A stretch of 64,000 nt of DNA, taken from NCBI GenBank assembly GCA_020881915.1, contig JAJFPB010000001.1, positions 62,001-126,000 of the forward strand, written 5' to 3'. Made by a program: the position numbers and the translations under genes. This DNA comes from Paramyrothecium sp. XJ0827 (Eukaryota; Ascomycota; Sordariomycetes; Hypocreales; Stachybotryaceae). A model generated the notes under the pieces. That model saw only the letters and a list, made by a program, of their open reading frames with translations. It was not told the DNA's origin and searched no databases. This document shows, piece after piece, positions 47,440-59,574 of the stretch. Each line of letters begins with the position of its first letter. Within the stretch, counting starts at the first letter, position 1.

Positions 47440-49407
47440 ATGGCATTATGTCGAGCTTCAATATCGATCTTCATTGTGTCTCTCACATCAAATGCATTGG
47501 CATTTACCCTTTACCCTCTGATCCCTCCCAAGGCGATGGGAGAGATTCTGGGCATTAGCCAGCCGTGTCTCGCCGCATTGTAGGTGCAGCTGCTATTTCT
47601 CCAGCATCAACTAACCGCGTCCAGGAACACCACATTGCCCTGCGACCCTAATCTATTTCAATGGACCATTAAAATAGACGACGTGTTTTGGACCGAAAAA
47701 GACGTGGGCGTTTTGTGTGTTCCGAACTGCATGAACACAGCACGAGACTGGAGCAAAGCCGTACAAGCAGCGTGCCGCGACGACTGGATGACAGCTGGTG
47801 AACGTGCTGTTCCGGCAGAGTCGCTAAGCCTGCGCTTCTTGGAGGGCTTGGAAATGGCATGTATGCGCTCCAAGTCGAACGAATGGTGCCTCCTCAGATC
47901 CTATGAGTGGGTAGGGTCAGACGTGGTGCAGGTCGACTGTGCAGCAAAGCCCAATGACCCATGGTGCATTGACAAAGGTAACGTGTCGGCTCAAAATAGC
48001 AGAATCTCTAGTCTATATGACGATGACATCTTATGCTCCGAGTGCTTCCTCAAAACGATGCATGCCCGGTTGACCTCCGAGTTCCTGCAGGACACGGACT
48101 ACGCTGACTATCTCGTCGACGAGTTCCAGGACATCCAGTCTGTCTGTAAAAGGACAGTAGGAGAGCTAAAGACCCGGCCTCTCCCGGGGTATCCTGCAGC
48201 GACGGAAGTCAGCAACCCCGCGCAACCAGAACCTGATCCTGGGCATGATGAGCCCCCAGAGGACGAGGACCCAGACGATGGAGATGAACCTGAGGATCCG
48301 CAGCCCAGCGTCCCAGCTAACTGCTCTGGCCGTGCTATCGACGTCAGATATGCCAGTGGAGAAGGCCTCACTGCCTGCAACGAGCTCTCGTTAAAGTACG
48401 GCGTGGCAACGGGCGAACTGATGTTGGCCACAAACAGCGAAGAGTGCTACTCGTTCGACTTTGTTTGTGTTCCAGAGCCCTGCCAGTTGCTCATTGTTAA
48501 GCAAGGAGATACATGGTATGTCAATACAACAAGGCGAAGGTCTTGGCTAACATGTCGAAGTGAATCTATTGCGCGCGCTCTTTCGAACGTGACAGATCCA
48601 GTGAGCATGGCTCAAATCGTTACTTGGAACCCCAACATCCAAGGTGCATGCGACTTTCTTGTCCAGGATCAGTACATCTGTATCAGGTGAGTAGCTCATA
48701 CACCTATTTACCATGTTTACCACTAACAAATCAGCGCACCAGGGGGCTCCTAGATCCGCCCCCCAACGTCCGAACTACCTAGCGACGGGAACGGACCCGT
48801 ACGGGGCGGACCTGGCAGCACGCCCACGCTCCCCATCGTCGAGGACCCCAAGCTAGTCCCACCAGACCGCCTCCAAAAGGGCATCCCGCCAAACTGCCGT
48901 CGTTTTGTGAAGGCAGACTCAGCGGGAGCAACGTGCTGGAAAGTCGCCAACGACGCCAAGATTAGCCAAGCCGAGCTCTTCAAGCTGAACCCCGTACTCG
49001 GTGCCCAGGGCGAGCACTGCAATACTCAGCTCTGGTTGGGCTATTACTACTGCGTCGCTGTAAGCAATGCACCCACTTCGACTACCAAGACAATTACTAC
49101 CACGACAACTACGACCCCGCCGAGGCCTTCGCCAACACAGGACGGAATCTCTCCCAATTGCAACAAGTGGTCCAAGGCGACGGCCGGCGATAGCTGCTGG
49201 AAGCTTGCACAGGATGCGAAGATTGATATTGCGCAGCTGTACAAGTGGAATACGGTTCTGGGAGCAAAGGGGAAGAATTGTGCCACGATGGTTTGGCCCG
49301 GCTACTACTACTGCGTCGGTGTATCGAAGGCTCAGATGAACGCTCATCCGATACAGACTGTGGTAGTTCCTACGGAGCAAGAAGTGAGGGACCCTCTGGA
49401 ATTGTAG
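47440..49407 (+). pseudogene. Secreted multi-LysM chitin-binding protein, one in-frame stop
   Basis: Extracellular chitin-binding protein of the type that hides or protects fungal chitin, or modulates a partner chitinase. Three exons: 47440-47579, 47625-48686, 48735-49407; introns 45 and 48 bp; 625 codons. Start ATG in good context (CGCCATGGC). The signal peptide covers about residues 1-22. A Cys-rich N-terminal part follows, then an acidic Pro linker (PEPDPGHDEPPEDEDPDD), degenerate LysM-like segments and two good C-terminal LysMs (CWKVANDAKISQAELFKLNP and CWKLAQDAKIDIAQLYKWN) separated by a Thr-rich linker. One in-frame TAG (48751-48753) follows APGGS where Trp is expected, just after the second intron. 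No alternative splice site restores the frame without it. Truncation there would remove both canonical LysMs. Divergent from the chitinase. Confidence 0.85.
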
Positions 49408-49572
49408 CATGTTTTGGGCATTTAGCGGAGAAGTTTTCTTGGTTGGTCCTTAGAGTAATCTCTTTCTTTTGCAATAACCAATCGTTCCTCGATAGTAAAT
49501 AGTGCGCCAAGTTGACTTTTCTTAACTGTGTGAGGGAAGTTATTCCATATGCTGCATTGTTGTGTCATAGCC

Positions 49573-50471
49573 TCATTCGTCTGAATCGTAACCTTCCCAA
49601 TCATCTTCTTTCTTTCTCTCCCGTATCTTCTTCTCGATAAGTTCTGCTCGCGATGTCTCAATAGCCTCCAAAAATTCTTCGCGTCGAAAATCGCTAGGCC
49701 ATCCGTACTCGCGATAAGCGCTGGCTATGTGCTACGTGCCGTCAGTTTGGCGGGTGTATGGTGACGACGATGCGTATTACCTTTCCCTCAGCATTGTTCT
49801 TCTCGACAATGCGCGCCTGCCACTTCCCTGACTTCGGAGCTGGGACTACTTTCAGGGATGAGATCTGTTTGTAAATCTTGTCAAAGTAAGTTTGCACCGC
49901 CACCGGCTTTTGGACTCTCCAGGGCTCAGCGGGCTCGTCGTCGGAGCAGGAGTCGTCGTCGGGGCCGTATGGAAAAACGTAGCCTGCCAACATCAGCTTG
50001 AAGAAAAATCAGGCCATGTACCTTACCGTTCTCAGTATCCACCAGCCACCAGATACCATTGTTTGCGTGGGTCAACGATATCATGTCAGGTGGTACGGCG
50101 CCGTCGAACGGCACCAGGCCGAGGTCTAGTAAAGGCGTCTCGGCTATGTTGCTCGAATCGTCCGAGGCAAAGCGGTTGCCACGGAGATACCGCATTGGAA
50201 AAGTTTCGACGTATATCTCAACGTCGACACTTGCATCTGGCTTCTTGAGGTATGGGATGTGCCGCAGCAGGTCTATGACCTTTTCGGACCGGCCTGTGGC
50301 TAGGAGCATATCTACATCAAGCTGTTCGTCGGTCCAACCATCCGTCGGTGGGCGCTCCACGGAGGATGATGAGAGATATCCCATTTGCTCTAGCAGTTGG
50401 TAGTGGCGGTCTAAGCAACTAGCCACTACACCACGGTCGTAGCCGGGATTGGATCGAGTACGTCTCGGCAT
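49573..50471 (-). CDS. Conserved hypothetical protein
   Basis: 268 aa in three exons: 50471-50027, 49983-49781, 49731-49573; introns 43 and 49 bp. The phases only agree with this splicing, and the last exon then reads HIASAYREYGWPSDFRREEF, a segment I recall from uncharacterised fungal proteins. The N-terminus is basic (MPRRTRSNPGYDRG). The centre holds an Asp-rich stretch (GPDDDSCSDDEPAE), and the C-terminus is charged and helical (IEKKIRERKKEDDWEGYDSDE). There is no signal peptide or membrane segment, so it is probably intracellular. Its 3' end faces the LysM gene. Function unknown; neighbours of chitinase/LysM pairs can belong to the same module but nothing here proves it. Confidence 0.75.
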
Positions 50472-51359
50472 TTGCGCTGGGTCGTGAGTAACGGTTTTCT
50501 GTTATCACAGATTTACTCTTCTACACAACCAGGACGGCGCCGAGTGCATGCAGTGTTTTCAGGCTATTTGGGGTCAGAGTGAGGGTTGCTTACTTGGACA
50601 ATATGAATCATGCAACCGGATGCGGATTGTTTCCGTAAGCATGCCAAGGTCGTCAGCCGGTGCTGCGCCTCTGTCTTACATCATCTGCATCAGCACATTT
50701 CAAGCTCGTTCCGGAATGTTGGTTGTATGGATGTGGATGATGACGGATAGAATCGCTGCCGAAGTCGCTTAGCAACTTAATTAACACACGATTGAATCAG
50801 GCTTACTCGCCCATTCTGCTGCCCTGAGTCTTCACTGTACGCTTCAGAACCTCTAGATCATGGAGAGCCTATATGATTAGATATGGGGAGCGGAATGGGG
50901 ACAGGTGCCGATACAGCGATCGAAAGGAAGCTTAAACCTGCGTCTACCATTTGTGTTGATGCTATTAATCCATGGGGACTCTCATCTCAGGCTTGATACC
51001 CTCTAAGTTGGCATTGATTTCATAACTCACAGCCATCGCCAAGCTTCTGCAACATGCGGTAACGTAGAGAGGCCATATATACCTGCGCTGCTCTTATTCT
51101 ATTTGGACTTATTATTCTTTGCCTTGGCCAGGCCTATGGCGGAATTGCTTGCTTCATTCTGGAATACTCATATACAGAAGCATTTACATGTACACTTGTG
51201 TGGATGTATGATGCTAATGAAATATAGTCTTTACTACTAAACAAGGGCGCTAAAGTTGCACTTCTGATGGTGCTATATTATGCTAATATCTTCGTTACCG
51301 CAATAGTCAGTTTAAAGTCCAAGATGGAGTTTACACCTACATATATCTAACCTCCATTT
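50472..51359. other. Non-coding region at the edge of the AT-rich block
   Basis: Normal composition, becoming AT-rich after about 51100. A 74-codon open frame (50548-50772) lacks any recognisable feature. The upstream region of the hypothetical gene is included here. Confidence 0.45.
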
Positions 51360-51643
51360 CATCTATATTAAATATACTTATAATTAGAGTAGCCTATTAT
51401 TAAGGAATTTATTAAGATAACCCAAGTTTAAGAATATTAAATAGGAATATAATAAAATAATATAATAAGGAGATCTAATACTTAGAACCTAGGTATTATT
51501 TATAGTTAAGTTATATATAACTCCCTATATAAAGTATTTAGGGTAGTCTATTACAACCTAACCCCAGGTCATAACTAAGCCATAGATAATTATATAATAC
51601 ATACATAATTAAGCGTACTGGCCCCACGTATATTACTACAAAG
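51360..51643. repeat. Nested fragments of older chromovirus copies
   Basis: 51360-51548 matches the reverse complement of about 38810-38920, the region following the LTR of another copy. 51549 to about 51625 is the start of an LTR in plus orientation (TATTACAACCTAACCCCAGG, a RIPed form of TGTCACGACCTGACCC). The second chromovirus is inserted about 100 bp inside this LTR piece. Confidence 0.6.
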
Positions 51644-51648
51644 AATAG

Positions 51649-52260
51649 TATAATAATTAGGGGTAGCCTTATACTAATAGGTATAGGGTAGCTAAGGATC
51701 ATTAGGGATTTATTTATCCTTAGATAAAATAATAGGAAAGTATCTAAAGTATATAAGAGATTATTACTAGTTTATAAGAGAATAGTATAATAAAGGTTAT
51801 CTTAGGGACTATATATTATTAATAGCTAGTAGGTTCTAGTCTAGATATAATATATAGAATCTTCTATTTATATATATAGTTCCCTTTTTCTAGAGTATAT
51901 AGGAGAGTACTTCTTAGATTATAATATATAATACTTCTAGGAGTATTATAGAAGGTAATCTCTTCTAGTAGTACTTCTATACTCCTAGCCTTATTTATAG
52001 AAATCTTCTTTTCTATAGGTCCCTATTCTTATTAGATATTTTCCTATTTCTATTTTTTTAGTACTAGCCTTTTACTTTTAGCCCTTCTTTTATATTAGTA
52101 TCTAATTTAGGCTAGTATATTAGGGCTAGCCTATAGATTATACTAGTAGTATAGGGGCTAGCCTATTTTAAGGCTAGTAGCCTAAGACTAATATAGTATT
52201 TATATATTATATTATATAATATTCTATGGCTTAGTTATAACCTTGGGTTAGATTATAATA
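51649..52260 (-). repeat. 3' LTR of the second chromovirus
   Basis: 612 bp, aligning end to end with 58958-59569. In minus orientation it begins TATTATAATC (RIPed TGTCACGACC). It is more heavily mutated than its partner. Confidence 0.88.
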
Positions 52261-52403
52261 TAATACTTCTCTCTTTAAGGCTAAGTCTTATGACCTAGTA
52301 TTAGATATACTTAAGGTTATTAGTCCCTATTATATATATAGATCTCTTCTTCTTTCTCTTATTCTTCTACTAGTATACTAATACTATATTAGGTTATATT
52401 AAA

Positions 52404-52930
52404 AAATCTAAATCCTAAAAAACTCCTAAGTATAAGTTATTATCTTATTTTACTACTATCTTTAAAGAGCCTACTAATATACTATATTTTTATTATTTTA
52501 AATATAAGTATAAGTATAAATTTCCTTATAGGAAGACTTATTATAGTAAATATACTAGTTATAGCTATTTCTATAATAGGGTTCTTATTACTTCTTATTA
52601 TTTATTCCCTATCTTTTTTTACTTTATATTTATATAATTTCTAACTTCCTTATTTCTAATAAATTATCTTCTTAATTAGTATAAGAGTTTATTTTACTAG
52701 GAGGAGGAGATAATAGTATTAATTATTAAGGTAGTTATAAAATTAAATTAGATTTATATAGTATATACTAAGATTAAAGTAAAGGGTACTAAGCTATTTA
52801 ATTATAGGGTAGCTAAAGCTAATACTAAGGCTTCTTCTATAGATATTTAGTAATTAGTTAGGTTAGTTTAGTTAGTAGGGGGTTTTAGTATTATTAATTA
52901 GAATATAGCTAGTTTTAATTTTAATTTCCT
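52404..52930 (+). pseudogene. RIPed antisense ORF of the second chromovirus
   Basis: Plus-strand frame antisense to the element, between the pol end and the 3' LTR, the same location as 21867-22364. It reads as a Tyr-rich segment (YFYYFKYKYKYKFPYRKTYY) in which TAT codons probably replaced TGT Cys codons, then a long helical part with TAG/TAA stops of RIP type. Supports the antisense ORF being a constant part of the family. Confidence 0.45.
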
Positions 52931-55900
52931 GTCCAAGTCTATATTTAGAACTAGATAATTTTTTATTTAGTATTTCCTAGATATTCTAGGGGTTCCTAAG
53001 TATTTTTACTATTATTATAGTTCTTCTATTTTATAAAATATAGTTCTTCTCCGTTTTTGGTTTATTTATATATAAGTATTTATTCTACTTTATATTCTTT
53101 TTTTTCTATAAGTACCTTAATAGTTTCTTCTATAAGTTTATTATTAGGTACTAGTTCTAGGAGTACTATATAAAATACTAAGTAGTATTTTATTATATTT
53201 AGAAGTTCTAGTTTATAGTTAATATTCTTAATTCTATATAAGATTTTAAAGGATCTAAGTTTTTTATAATCTAGCTTATTACTTAGTTATATTATTTTTA
53301 TATTTTTTCTAAGTAAGTAAACTATATTTTCTTCCTTAAAGATTAGCTCTAGTAATTTTTTTATATTATAATATTTCTTTATTTTCTAATTTATAAATAA
53401 AATTTCTTATTTTATTATATTATATAACTATTTAAGTTCTTTTGCTTTAATAATAGCTAGTTTATTAAGGGGTTCCTTATATTTAGTATATTTAATAGTT
53501 AATTTAAATCTATAATTTATATAGAATAGTAATATTTTAGTAGTTTCTAACTTAGTATTATTATAGTAGTATTATACTATAGGTAGCTATTTTACCTAAT
53601 TCTTCTACTAGTAGTTAATATAGTAGTAGAGGTATTATTTTAGGGTTTAATTTATATATTTTATTTATTTATTTATTTGTAGGTAGTATATAGTACTTAG
53701 TTTGTAGTTAATACCTAGGAGGGCTACTAATTCTTATTAGAACTTAAATATAAATATAGGTCCTCTATTAGAGATAATTTCTTCTAATATACTATATTAG
53801 CTTATAATATACTTATAATAGTAGTATATTATATCTTTAGTATTAGTTATCTTATTATAGGTAATAAAGTAAGTATATTTAGTAAATCTATTAAGAATAA
53901 TAAAAATACTATTATAGCTATCTTTTAAGCTTAGCTTCTTTAATTAGGGGAGCTTAATAATAAAGTCTTATAAGATTAATTACTAAGATCTAGTTAGTAC
54001 TAGTAGTAATTTAAGGTATTTATAAGGTTTATATCTTAAGGTTTTGGTTTTATTATAGATATTATATTTTCTTATAACTCTTTTTATATCTTTTTTTATT
54101 TTAAGGTAATTATATATTTAATATATTACTTCTATAGTTTTTCTAATTCCCTTATATCTAATAGTATAGTACTTATAAATTTTAATTAGGATTTCTTCTT
54201 ATATTTTCTCTAGAATCTATATTTAGTTATTATATATAGATACTATATTATATTCTATACTTACTTCTATAGGTACTTCTATAATATATATAATATATTT
54301 TCTACTTTATTCTCTAATTTTATTATACTATTTATCTTCTATTTTAATTTTATATATTTTAATTAGATTAATAGTTTTTTATTTATAGTTCTCTTTTAAA
54401 TTAAGATATAGTAGTTATTATATTACCTTAGGGATTTCTTACTTATATTTACTTTTTTAACTTAGTATATTAATATATCTATTCTTAGATTCTTTCTAGT
54501 AAATAATTTTATAATTAAAGAATATAAGTATTTCTATATAGTAGACTTATTTAATTATTAGGGTTTAAGTAGTAGTAAAGTAAGTAATATTTTAGTAGTT
54601 AGTATAGATCTTAATCTTATATTCTATACCTATAAGGTAGTATTAGAATTCCTTAAATACTTTAATAATTACTATAAATTCTTTATTATAAATAAGGTAG
54701 TAAAGTAGAGATCTAGTAATTTTCTTAGATTAGAAAGTAATAAAATATAGGAGTTTATTATCTCCTATTTATTTAATAGTAGTACTAAGGGCGTAGTTAG
54801 AGGTATTAGTTTCTAAGATAATTTACTTCTTTAGGTTAAAAGTTACTAAAATAGATTTATTAATAATTTATTCTTTAATTTCTTTAAAGGCTTATTAGGT
54901 CTTTAAGATCTACTTAAAAGGTATATTTTTCTTAATTAAATCTATTAGTAGCTTAGTAATCTTTCTAAAGTATTTAATAAAGTATTAGTAATAATTAGTA
55001 AATCCTAAGAAACTCTAAATATCTTTAATATTATTTATAGGGGGCTTCTATTCTTTAATTACTATAATTTTACTTTTCTTTATTTAGATCTTATTAGGTT
55101 AAATAGTATATCTAAGGAAATCTACTTTATATATATAGAAGTTACTTTTAGTAGGTTTTACTAGGAGTTTAGTATTTTATAGTACCTAAAGTACTTTATA
55201 TATATACTTTTTATATTATTTTTTATTTTTTAAGAAGATAAGTATATTATTTAAGTAAATAATAATAAAGTTATTTATAAATTCTCTTAGAATATAATTA
55301 ATTATATATTAAAATATAGCTAATATATTAGTTAGGCTAAATAGTATTACTAAGGTTTTAAAGAATCTAAATTTTATATAGAATATAATCTTCTATTTAT
55401 TTTCTTTCTTTATTTTAATTAGGTTATAAGTACCTTTAAGATTAAGTATAGTAAAAATTATTTTATTATATAAGTAATCTCTTATTTTAGTAATAAGGGG
55501 TAGAAATATCTTATTCTTAATAGTAATATTATTAAGTTAGTAGTAATCTATATATAGGCAGAGTTTCCTATTCTTTTTTAGAATAAATATAATAGGGTAT
55601 TTAGTAGGTAATATTAATTATTAGATATATTCTTTCTTAAGGTTCTTATTAATATATTTCTTTAATATTCTTAGTTCTTTAGTATTAAGGTTATAAATTA
55701 GTAGGAAGTGGGTCTTTTTTCTATTAATTAGGTAGATTTTATGGTCCTATTTTAAGTATTTAGGGAGTTTACTTTTTAGGTTTTTTATAAATAGCCTTAT
55801 ATATTTATAATACTTTTTTAGGATATTTATAAGCCTATTTTCTACTTCTTATTTTACTTATATTTATTTCTAAATACTATATATAAGGGTATAAATAAGA

Positions 55901-58900
55901 TTAATTACTTTTTACTTATAGGTAGATATTACTTGGCTCTATTTATATTATATACTAGATTATATTTTATTATTAATTAATACTTTGGCTTTTACTTAAT
56001 AATTCTTCTATCTTAGGAGGGTCTCTTCCTTCCTAGATAGGGTTTTATTATAAATATTTACTTCTTCTTTTTTTCTTTATTTTCTTTTCCTTATTTAGGG
56101 CTATTATAATTCTACTATTATAATCTAGCTATTATTTTAATTAAAGGTAGGTCTTTAGTCCTTTAGCTATAGTTTATTTAGAAGTATATTAGATTATATC
56201 TATATTATATTAAGAGTAATATTATAGGTAGTTCCCTATATTATTATATAAAAAATTACCTCTTTATCTATTAGTCCTTTATTATAAGTAAAAGGGACTC
56301 CTTCTATATTTATAGCTTTATATAGTTTCTCCTTTTTTCTCTATAGGATTTTATATTAGTTTATAAAGTTAGGATTAATATAATTTTCCTTAGTACTAGT
56401 ATTTACCCTAGTATTAATAGTTATACCCTAAATTATAAAGTTAATATAGTACCCTTATTATTTTACCTATTCTTACTTTTAGATTATAGTAATAGTTTAT
56501 TACTTTCTTCTATTATTTTATAGCTTACTTATAGTTAATAGATCTTATTTTTTATTTAATTACTTTATACTAGGATTCTATTAATTCTCTATTTAATTTC
56601 TTTAATACTAATAAGTGATTTATTACTTATTTCTTTTATATAAATAATATACCTATAGTAGGTTTAGTATAAATAGTAATATTCTTTATACTTCTAGATA
56701 TATTCTTCTTTTATAGTACTTATTATCTTAGGTTCTATTTCTTTATAAAGATATATTCTTTTTACCTTATATTTTTTATAGTTATAGTAGTAGTATAGAT
56801 TATCTTCTATATAGCTAATCTTTATAGGGCTGGGTTTAGTTCTATAGGTAATAGGGTTTTTTTTTTTATAGTTATAGGTAAAGTACTTTATCCTATAGTA
56901 GTATTTTCTTCTTAGGAGCCTATTAAGAAATTATAAGATTACTATTTTAATATATTTATAGTCTTTATTTAGAAGTATATTTTCTAACTAAATATACTTC
57001 CTTCTATATTTATCTTAAAGTCTATAGAATTAGTTAATTTTTACTTAGTAATATATTTAGTATTTATTAGTTTTATAGGTTTTTTCTACTTTAAAGTAAT
57101 ATTCTTTAGGGTATTTCTTACTTAGTTTAAGGATTATAATTTAGTACCTAAGGTAATATATTTTAATCTCCTAGTAAGGTATTTCCTTAAATATATAAGG
57201 GTTTTCTATTCTAGTGCCTTATATATATATAGGGAATATATTTTATTTTACTTTAGTAGTAAGGTAGATTAGATATTAGTATACTATATAAGATATCTAT
57301 AAGATTTTATTATATCTATAGTAATTAGAATTAAATAGGGGGTTATATTAAGAGTTAATAATAAACCTTACTTCCTATAGGCTTATAGTAGCCTTTGTAA
57401 TTACTACTTAGATATATATTTCCTAGTCTTCTAAGAGTAAATTATATTATTTAGTCCTAACTTTAATTAGTATATAATTAAGTAGGAGTGGGGTACCTTT
57501 AGTAGTACTTATACTAGATTCTAATTTATTATTTAAGGGTTTATTAATTATAGGGGTTTCTCTTAGTAAGTTAGTTAAGCTAGTAATATTAGAGATATCT
57601 TTAATTATTACTTATTAATTAGGAATATTCTTAGTAGGTTCCTATTTAGTAATAATATTAATTAATTATTTTTTAATTATATTAATATTATATTAGTTTT
57701 CTTAGATTAACTAGAAATAGGTTTTCTTTTTACCTTAGGGCTAGTTTCTATAGTCCTATATATAGTATTTCTTTTTTCTATAGTTATAGTAGGAGAAGTC
57801 TTTTCCTTATTTCTAAATAATATTAATTTCTATAGGTCCTACTATAGTTCTATAGGCCATAGGAATAAATTTCTTCTTTTCTTGGTTTACCTAGTAGGGG
57901 GTTTTAAATTTCTTTACTTTATTTTCTTATTTCTATTTCTTATAGTATTTCTAATTATAATTATTAATTTCTACTACTTTATATATATATTTTAATAGTA
58001 AGATCTTATTATACTTAACTTTAATAAGTTTATTTTTTATATTAGATTTAATTCTATTATAGAAGGTCTTCTTTAGGATATTCTCTAGCTAATAGAGTAG
58101 TATAGTAATATAGAGGAATTTAGTAATAAGCTTAATATAGAACCTAATTTATTTAAGTAAGTTAAGGGCTCTTTTAGTATTTTATATTTTATTAGTTATT
58201 TTAAAAATATATTTAATTTCTTTCTTAAACTTCTAGAAGCTTATAAAGATATATTTAATATAGTTTATTTAAAAAATAGAAGTATTATTTATATAATCTT
58301 AGAGTATAAATTTAAATTAGATTTATACTTTTCTAATTAGGTTATAAGCTATAAATATAACTTTATTATAATTTTATATAAAGAGTAAGAAATAATCTAA
58401 GTAATATACTTTAAGTAATATAATAAATATTTAGAGCTTACTTAGGGTACTATTAAAGGGCTTAGGCTTTTTAGTTTATAGAATAATTCTTTTATCTTTT
58501 TAGGCCCCTATAGCTCTACTAAGATTTATATTCTAGAGTTATTTAAGTATTTTCCTATTTTTCTTAGATTCTTCTATATAGAGTTATACTATATTAACTA
58601 TTTCCTTTTTAAGGGTTTTAATAAGTTACTTTAGTTTATAGACTTATTAAGTATTAAAGATATTATCTTAGAATTAATTAAGCTTTTTATTAGTAATCTA
58701 GATATTCTTCTAGACTTTTACTTATAAGGTAGTAATTTTATTATTATTATTAGAGTCTAATTATAAGGCTAGATCTTTATTTATAATAATATTATCTCCT
58801 AAGGGGGTTTTCTTAGGAGTAACCTTAGTAGGTAGAGGCCTTAGTACTATAGGGCGGGCTACCTTCTTTTTCTTAGGGGTTAACTTAATTAACTTACTTA

Positions 58901-58957
58901 CTATTTTTAATATTACTTTAGGTATAATAATATTACCTAGAATAAGAGCTATTAATA
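52931..58957 (-). pseudogene. Gag-Pol remains of the second chromovirus
   Basis: Minus-strand coding region decayed to AT-rich sequence. The RT core is readable near 55230-55590. The gag/pol junction is at about 56547-56553, where the sequence TATAAAGTAATTAAATAAAA mirrors the first element just before its slippery site. The Gag start follows the 5' LTR (TTAATAGCTCTTATTCTAGG on the minus strand). Confidence 0.75.
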
Positions 58958-59569
58958 TATAATAATTAGAGGTAGTCTTATACTAATAGATATAAGGTAG
59001 CTAAGAATTATTAGGGGTTTATTTATTCTTAGATAGAATAATAAGAAAGTATTTAAAGTATATAAGAGATTATTACTAGTTTATAAGAGAATAATATAAT
59101 AAAGGTTATTTTAGGAACTATATATTATTAATAGCTAGTAGGTTCTAATCTAAATATAATATATAGAACCTCCTATTTATATATATAGTTCCCTTTTCCT
59201 AGAGTATATAGAAGAGCACTTCTTAGATTATAATATATAATACTCCTAGGAGTATTATAGAAAGTAATCTCTTCTAGTAGTACTTCTATACTTCTAGCCT
59301 TATTTATAGAAATCTTCTTCCCTATAAGTCCCTATCCTTATTAAATATTTTCCTATTTCTATCCTTTTAGTACTAGCCTTTTACTTCTAGCCCTTCTTTT
59401 ATACTAGTATCTAATTTGGGCTAGTATATTAGGGCTAGCCCATAGGTTATACTAGTAGCGTGGGGGCTAGTCTATCTTAAGGCCAGTAGCCTAAGGCTAG
59501 TACGGCATTTATATATTATATTATATAATATTCTACGGCTTAGTCATGACCTTGGGTCAGGTCGTGACA
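58958..59569 (-). repeat. 5' LTR of the second chromovirus
   Basis: 612 bp. In minus orientation it starts TGTCACGACCTGACCC, fully un-mutated at this outer end, and ends near TAATTATTATA. It becomes progressively less RIPed towards the right end, next to the gene island. Confidence 0.9.
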
Positions 59570-59574
59570 AATAG

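Larger units (their letters stand above)
51644..59574 (-). mobile_element. Second complete chromovirus, heavily RIPed, minus strand
   Basis: 7,921 bp (51649-59569) with LTRs of 612 bp at both ends and a perfect 5-bp duplication AATAG (51644-51648, 59570-59574). The minus strand keeps the order of the first element: the 5' LTR is at the right. Reverse transcriptase is readable at about 55230-55590, where the pattern KNRKL, YIDY and FTILNLKGTYNLI matches the first element and YLDD has become YLNN. Almost every C has mutated to T, or G to A, so no frame is open. Same element type and nearly the same length as the one at 15264, but a diverged subfamily. Confidence 0.9.

Noticed and set aside
48751..48753. 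The LysM TAG being removed by an alternative acceptor at 48753
   Set aside because: An exon starting at 48754 would be out of frame with the following LysM domains; the acceptor at 48734 keeps the frame.
48919..49410. 163-codon minus-strand open frame at the end of the LysM gene
   Set aside because: Antisense to two clear LysM domains with intact Cys spacing.
51549..59569. LTRs with roughly 50-bp terminal inverted repeats
   Set aside because: At first 51549 looked like the LTR start and inverted relative to 59569. The true LTR is 51649-52260, matching 58958-59569 in length and giving a perfect AATAG duplication. 51549-51625 is a separate LTR fragment in opposite orientation.
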